Shown in pieces: positions 60,854 to 64,000 of a stretch of DNA of 64,000 nt; positions within the stretch are counted from its first letter, which is position 1; each line of letters opens with the position of its first letter. The translations under genes were made by a program, and so were the position numbers. The stretch covers positions 30,392,719 to 30,456,718 of the forward strand of contig OY829541.1 in assembly GCA_963691705.1 (NCBI GenBank), in the 5' to 3' direction. The stretch comes from Viola odorata (taxonomy: Eukaryota > Streptophyta > Magnoliopsida > Malpighiales > Violaceae). A model generated the notes under the pieces. The model saw nothing but the letters and a program-made list of their open reading frames with translations. It ran no database searches and was not told the origin of the DNA.

Positions 60854-61596
60854 TGATATGGCCCAAGCTCTGATTTGGAGGAGTTAGGCCGAAGGAATCC
60901 TTGAAGGAGTCGGATCTAGTCTCTTTAGGAGGTTGGCGTTTGAATAATCGGATGGATGAACGGATTATTTGAGATGGTGATGGGGTTGATAGCAACGGAC
61001 ATAAATGGAGGAAAAGGATAGTGTATTGATGATAACAAAAAGGAACTATTGTTCTTGACAAACCCCCTCACCTCTTGGATGAGTAACCTTGCCGAAAAGA
61101 ACGAAGGATCTCTTAAACAAATACAACCCTCTCACCTCTTGGATGAGCAACCTGATTCGTTTAGATAGTTGGTGCTGGTTTTAAGAACCCTAATGCTTAA
61201 GCTAAAAGTTTGGTCCTTGAAGAAGATAACACAAAAACAAAGACAAGTGCAATAATGAACAAATTGCACTTTAAATACTCTAGGTTATTAGAAGGAGTAA
61301 ATACTCCTTTACCCTTAGGTATAAGTGGCTGGACAGCCGGCCTTGAAGGCTTGGAGATGGGCTGGTGCGGCCTTGGCCGATCCGTGCACATGTAGCCATC
61401 CCTAGCCGCGGACGCTCATGGTTTCCGAGGGTTAGGTGCGCTAATCCTCATGGTATGTCCGAGTAAGGTATGAACGCACGTAGTCCATCTTTCCCTTGGC
61501 TTTAGGTTGGTTTCTTCGGCCCTAAGGCTCTTCAAGAGGGTGGCTGCTAGGGCTTTGCTCCGAGTGAAGTATCCATGAGCATTGGTGCTCATATCA
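60854..61596 (-). repeat. Element B 5' LTR (743 bp)
   Basis: TGATATGG to CATATCA, followed by CTTTC. About seven substitutions from the 3' LTR by eye, for example TTATTAGAAGG for TTATTACAAGG. Confidence 0.93.
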
Positions 61597-62626
61597 CTTT
61601 CTTAAGCAATTAAGCCTGTTGATCGCTAAGCATCAACCAACCTAACTCGAATAAGGAAGGATTTTAATCGAATCGCTAAGCCTATATTCCTTGCGAATAT
61701 CAACCTAGAACAGACAATTAATGGAAGTAATTTCAGGTTTTACTTGGAACGACTCAAGCTTACAAGACTCAAGAAGAACAAGGTTCATTCGTTGTTGAAC
61801 GCAAAAAAGGGCAGAGAATATAAGAAAATATCTTTATAAATAATCAGCCAAGTTTCTAAGGAGGCCAAGCGGCTCCTTATATAAGGTTACAAGCAAACCC
61901 TAATAGTAATAGAAGTAGGAGTTCTAAATAAGGTAATTGACTTAATTAACTAATTTAAATAAACTGATTAACTAATTAATTAAATAAATGGAAACAAAGG
62001 TTGTTGCCATTATTTAACTAATTAATTAAGGAAACAAATCAACTAACTTTATAAGTCATAAAATACTAATTAAAGATAGAAACATTGGAAGTTTCCAATT
62101 TTGACGGAAAACTAGTCCTCGTCGGCGTGATCACGTCGGTACTCGGCGTGATCACGTCGAGCATCTTGCCGCTCACCTTGCGCTGCTGTTTCTGACGGAA
62201 TTACGTCTATAATGGGCATAATTACGTCCATTCTGCGCATGAAAATGTTGACCGTCATAACTTTCAATCCACCCGTCCGATTGGGCTGAAACTTGTCCCA
62301 AACGAAAGCTAACATCTTGAAGTTTCATATGCTTGGTCGATCGAACAATTCTGAAGTAGTACACGTCGAGCTCAATGGATGGGCAGAAACGCTCCATCTA
62401 TGCGGCCGTTTGACTCCTTGAAGGATCACCGTCGAACGCAGTGATGACCAAGAGGTTGAGCTCCCGTTTCTGCTTCTCTCGCAACGCTCCTTCCTCTACT
62501 GTCCTCTCACACTTCAGCTCCTTGTGTATGAGGGATGATAGACTATCTTGAAGCTTTTTAGACTTGGAACGAGTCATCGGTCCAGTCGGTGGCAAAGGTA
62601 GCGCTTGGGTGCAAGGATTTGCATCA
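61597..62626 (-). repeat. Element E 3' LTR, inner fragment
   Basis: Continues the LTR begun at 34418-34504 after the second CTTTC. Ends GGATTTGCATCA at 62626, followed by purine-tract complement TCCCCTCCCCCTTC. Contains a TATATAAGG box (minus strand, near 61876) and a cluster of short ACGTC repeats at 62122-62229. The reconstituted LTR is about 1.11 kb. Confidence 0.88.
62122..62229. repeat. ACGTC-containing short repeats in element E U3
   Basis: TCGGCGTGATCACGTCG occurs at 62122-62138 and 62143-62159 (period 21), followed by two related GACGGAATTACGTC and GCATAATTACGTCC copies at 62194 and 62216. ACGT is a bZIP-type core; a regulatory role is inferred. It lies at the same U3 position as the AACGG cluster in C/D. 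Confidence 0.7.
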
Positions 62627-64000
62627 TCCCCTCCCCCTTCAAAAGGATTCGACCTCGAATCCGAATCAACATCTTCAAGATAATCCTCATCTACATCAAA
62701 CAACGTCAAGTCAGTAACGTTGAAAGTAGAACTAATGGTACCATACTCACCTGGCAATTCTAGTTTATATGCGTTATTGTTGATCTTTTCAACAATCTGA
62801 AATGGGCCATCTCCTCTTTGGGACAACTTGCCACGGCGTTGGGCAGGAAAGCGTTCCTTTCTCATGTGTAACCACACCCAATCCCCGACGCTGAAAGACA
62901 CAAGTTTCCTTCCTTCGTTTCGCTTAAGTGCTACTTTGGTATTCATGCGCTCAATGTGTGTCCTGACTTTGACATAGAGTTGCTTCACAAACGCTGCCTT
63001 CTGTTCACCATCCAAACTAATAGCATCACTCACAGGTAAGGGAGTTAAATCCACCACAGTTCTAGGATTAAACCCATAAATAATTTCAAAAGGAGAGTAA
63101 TGAGTAGTAAAATGGACAGCACGGTTATAAGCAAATTCAATGAATGGCATATGATTAACCCAAGTTGAATTATGCTTTTTAACCAAAACTCGCAACAATT
63201 GTCCAAGGGTACGATTGACAACCTCAGTCTGGCCATCAGTTTGTGGGTGATAAAAGGTGGAATACAACAATTTAGTACCTAAGTTCCTCCAAACAACACG
63301 CCAAAAATGGCTGAGGAACTTGGTATCCCTATCACTCACAATAGTCAATGGTATCCCATGTAAACGAACCACTTCTTTAAAAAATAACTCAGCAATCTGA
63401 GTAGCATCATTAGTAGTTGAGCAAGGGATAAAATGAGCCATTTTAGAAAATCTGTCCACGACAACGAAGACACTATCCTTACCATGTTTAGACTTAGGTA
63501 GTCCAACAACAAAATCCATGGATAAATTAGTCCAAGGATGAGAAGGCGTAGGCAATGGCAGAAATTCGCCATGATTAACACATTTAGATTTAGCCCTGCG
63601 ACATACAAGACATCTAGCAATAATGCGCACGACATCACGTTTCATATGAGGCCAATAAAAATGATCATGCAACACATCTAAAGTCTTAGTCACACCAAAG
63701 TGACCCATCAATCCGCCACCATGTGACTCTAGTATAAGTAATTCGCGCAAGGAACATTGCGGAATACACAATTGTTTACCCTTAAATAAATAACCCTCAT
63801 GCTTATAAAACTTAGAACCAGCAATTGACACACCATGATTAAAGATATCACCAAAATCAGAATCAAGGGAATATAATTGAATAATGTGTGAAAACCCCAA
63901 TAATTTAGCATTGAGAGAAGTGATTAAGGCGTACCTCCTGGAAAGAGCATCAGCAACAACATTTTCCTTACCTTGTTTGTATTGAATATGGTATGGAAAA
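62398..64000 (-). CDS. Element E pol, integrase and RNase H end (partial)
   Basis: Open from the right edge to a stop at 62398. From the edge: [17 protein letters not shown] (RNase H end), then the integrase zinc finger (ESHGGGLMGHF, CLVCRRAKS), MDFVVGLPKS, SDRDTKF, GQTEVVNRTLG, a GDGPFQIVEK module, the SRSNPFEGGGDD motif at the polypurine tract, and a 76-residue LTR-encoded tail with GPMTRSKSKKLQDS. Close to C/D but a distinct family. The rest of gag-pol is outside the window. No defect seen in this part. Confidence 0.92.
   Translation of the reverse strand, partial: FPYHIQYKQGKENVVADALSRRYALITSLNAKLLGFSHIIQLYSLDSDFGDIFNHGVSIAGSKFYKHEGYLFKGKQLCIPQCSLRELLILESHGGGLMGHFGVTKTLDVLHDHFYWPHMKRDVVRIIARCLVCRRAKSKCVNHGEFLPLPTPSHPWTNLSMDFVVGLPKSKHGKDSVFVVVDRFSKMAHFIPCSTTNDATQIAELFFKEVVRLHGIPLTIVSDRDTKFLSHFWRVVWRNLGTKLLYSTFYHPQTDGQTEVVNRTLGQLLRVLVKKHNSTWVNHMPFIEFAYNRAVHFTTHYSPFEIIYGFNPRTVVDLTPLPVSDAISLDGEQKAAFVKQLYVKVRTHIERMNTKVALKRNEGRKLVSFSVGDWVWLHMRKERFPAQRRGKLSQRGDGPFQIVEKINNNAYKLELPGEYGTISSTFNVTDLTLFDVDEDYLEDVDSDSRSNPFEGGGDDANPCTQALPLPPTGPMTRSKSKKLQDSLSSLIHKELKCERTVEEGALREKQKRELNLLVITAFDGDPSRSQTAA
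62627..62640 (-). other. Polypurine tract of element E
   Basis: Minus strand GAAGGGGGAGGGGA directly before the 3' LTR. Confidence 0.85.

Larger units (their letters stand above)
34505..61596 (-). mobile_element. Element B: Ty3/gypsy element, split by D1, D2 and F; TSD CTTTC
   Basis: 743-bp LTRs at both ends differ at about seven positions by eye. Removing the three nested elements leaves about 7.9 kb with gag, pol and leader in order on the minus strand. CTTTC is present at 34500-34504 and 61597-61601. Its Gag and Pol group with element A rather than with C/D. It is disabled by a protease deletion, a homopolymer frameshift and an altered RNase H residue. Confidence 0.95.

Overview
The window is plant nuclear DNA made almost entirely of LTR retrotransposons of the Ty3/gypsy superfamily. 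I see no host gene, tRNA, rRNA or CRISPR. Evidence for a plant genome: Gag-Pol polyproteins ordered gag, CCHC zinc knuckle, protease, reverse transcriptase, RNase H, integrase; LTRs bounded by TGAT...ATCA; 5-bp target-site duplications (TSDs); and nested insertions typical of gene-poor heterochromatin. The polyproteins run past the polypurine tract (PPT) into the 3' LTR and carry no recognisable classical chromodomain, which resembles the CRM (centromeric) chromovirus lineage. A (peri)centromeric origin is therefore plausible but not proven. The species cannot be named from the sequence.

Left third (1-21094, + strand). This is a tandem array with a period of 4601-4604 bp. Units share single 1149-bp LTRs (LTR-internal-LTR-internal...): five LTRs, four complete internal regions and part of a fifth, continuing off the left edge. 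The element is non-autonomous. It keeps a gag N-terminus, a zinc knuckle, the protease-RT linker and the LTR-encoded C-terminal tail, but has lost capsid, protease, RT, RNase H and integrase. A long open frame of unrecognised sequence, broken by one TGA, lies in the gap. The array's right end abuts, and appears to sit inside, the 5' LTR of an older + strand element (A).

Middle and right (21095-64000) form a stack of insertions. Element A (+, decayed) is cut by C (+, 26674-34341, TSD CTTAC) and by E (-, from 34418 off the right edge). E's 3' LTR is split by B (-, 34505-61596, TSD CTTTC). B's pol is split by D1 (-, 36350-43948), D2 (-, 44435-52107, TSD GCACC) and F (-, 52428-56341, TSD GTCGG). 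C, D1 and D2 are one family; D1 and D2 have uninterrupted polyproteins of 1691 and 1693 aa. F is a gag-only non-autonomous element. B is disabled by a protease deletion, a homopolymer frameshift and an RNase H active-site change.

How the parts relate: D1/D2-type elements could supply enzymes, while the array element and F can only move in trans. The families share a modular leader: PBS-like site, 5' splice-site-like sequence, A-run, a conserved CACGTG-containing block, and a 3' splice-site-like sequence just before gag. They also share a repetitive linker between protease and RT and an LTR-encoded basic C-terminal tail. U3 regions differ sharply between families and carry family-specific short repeats.
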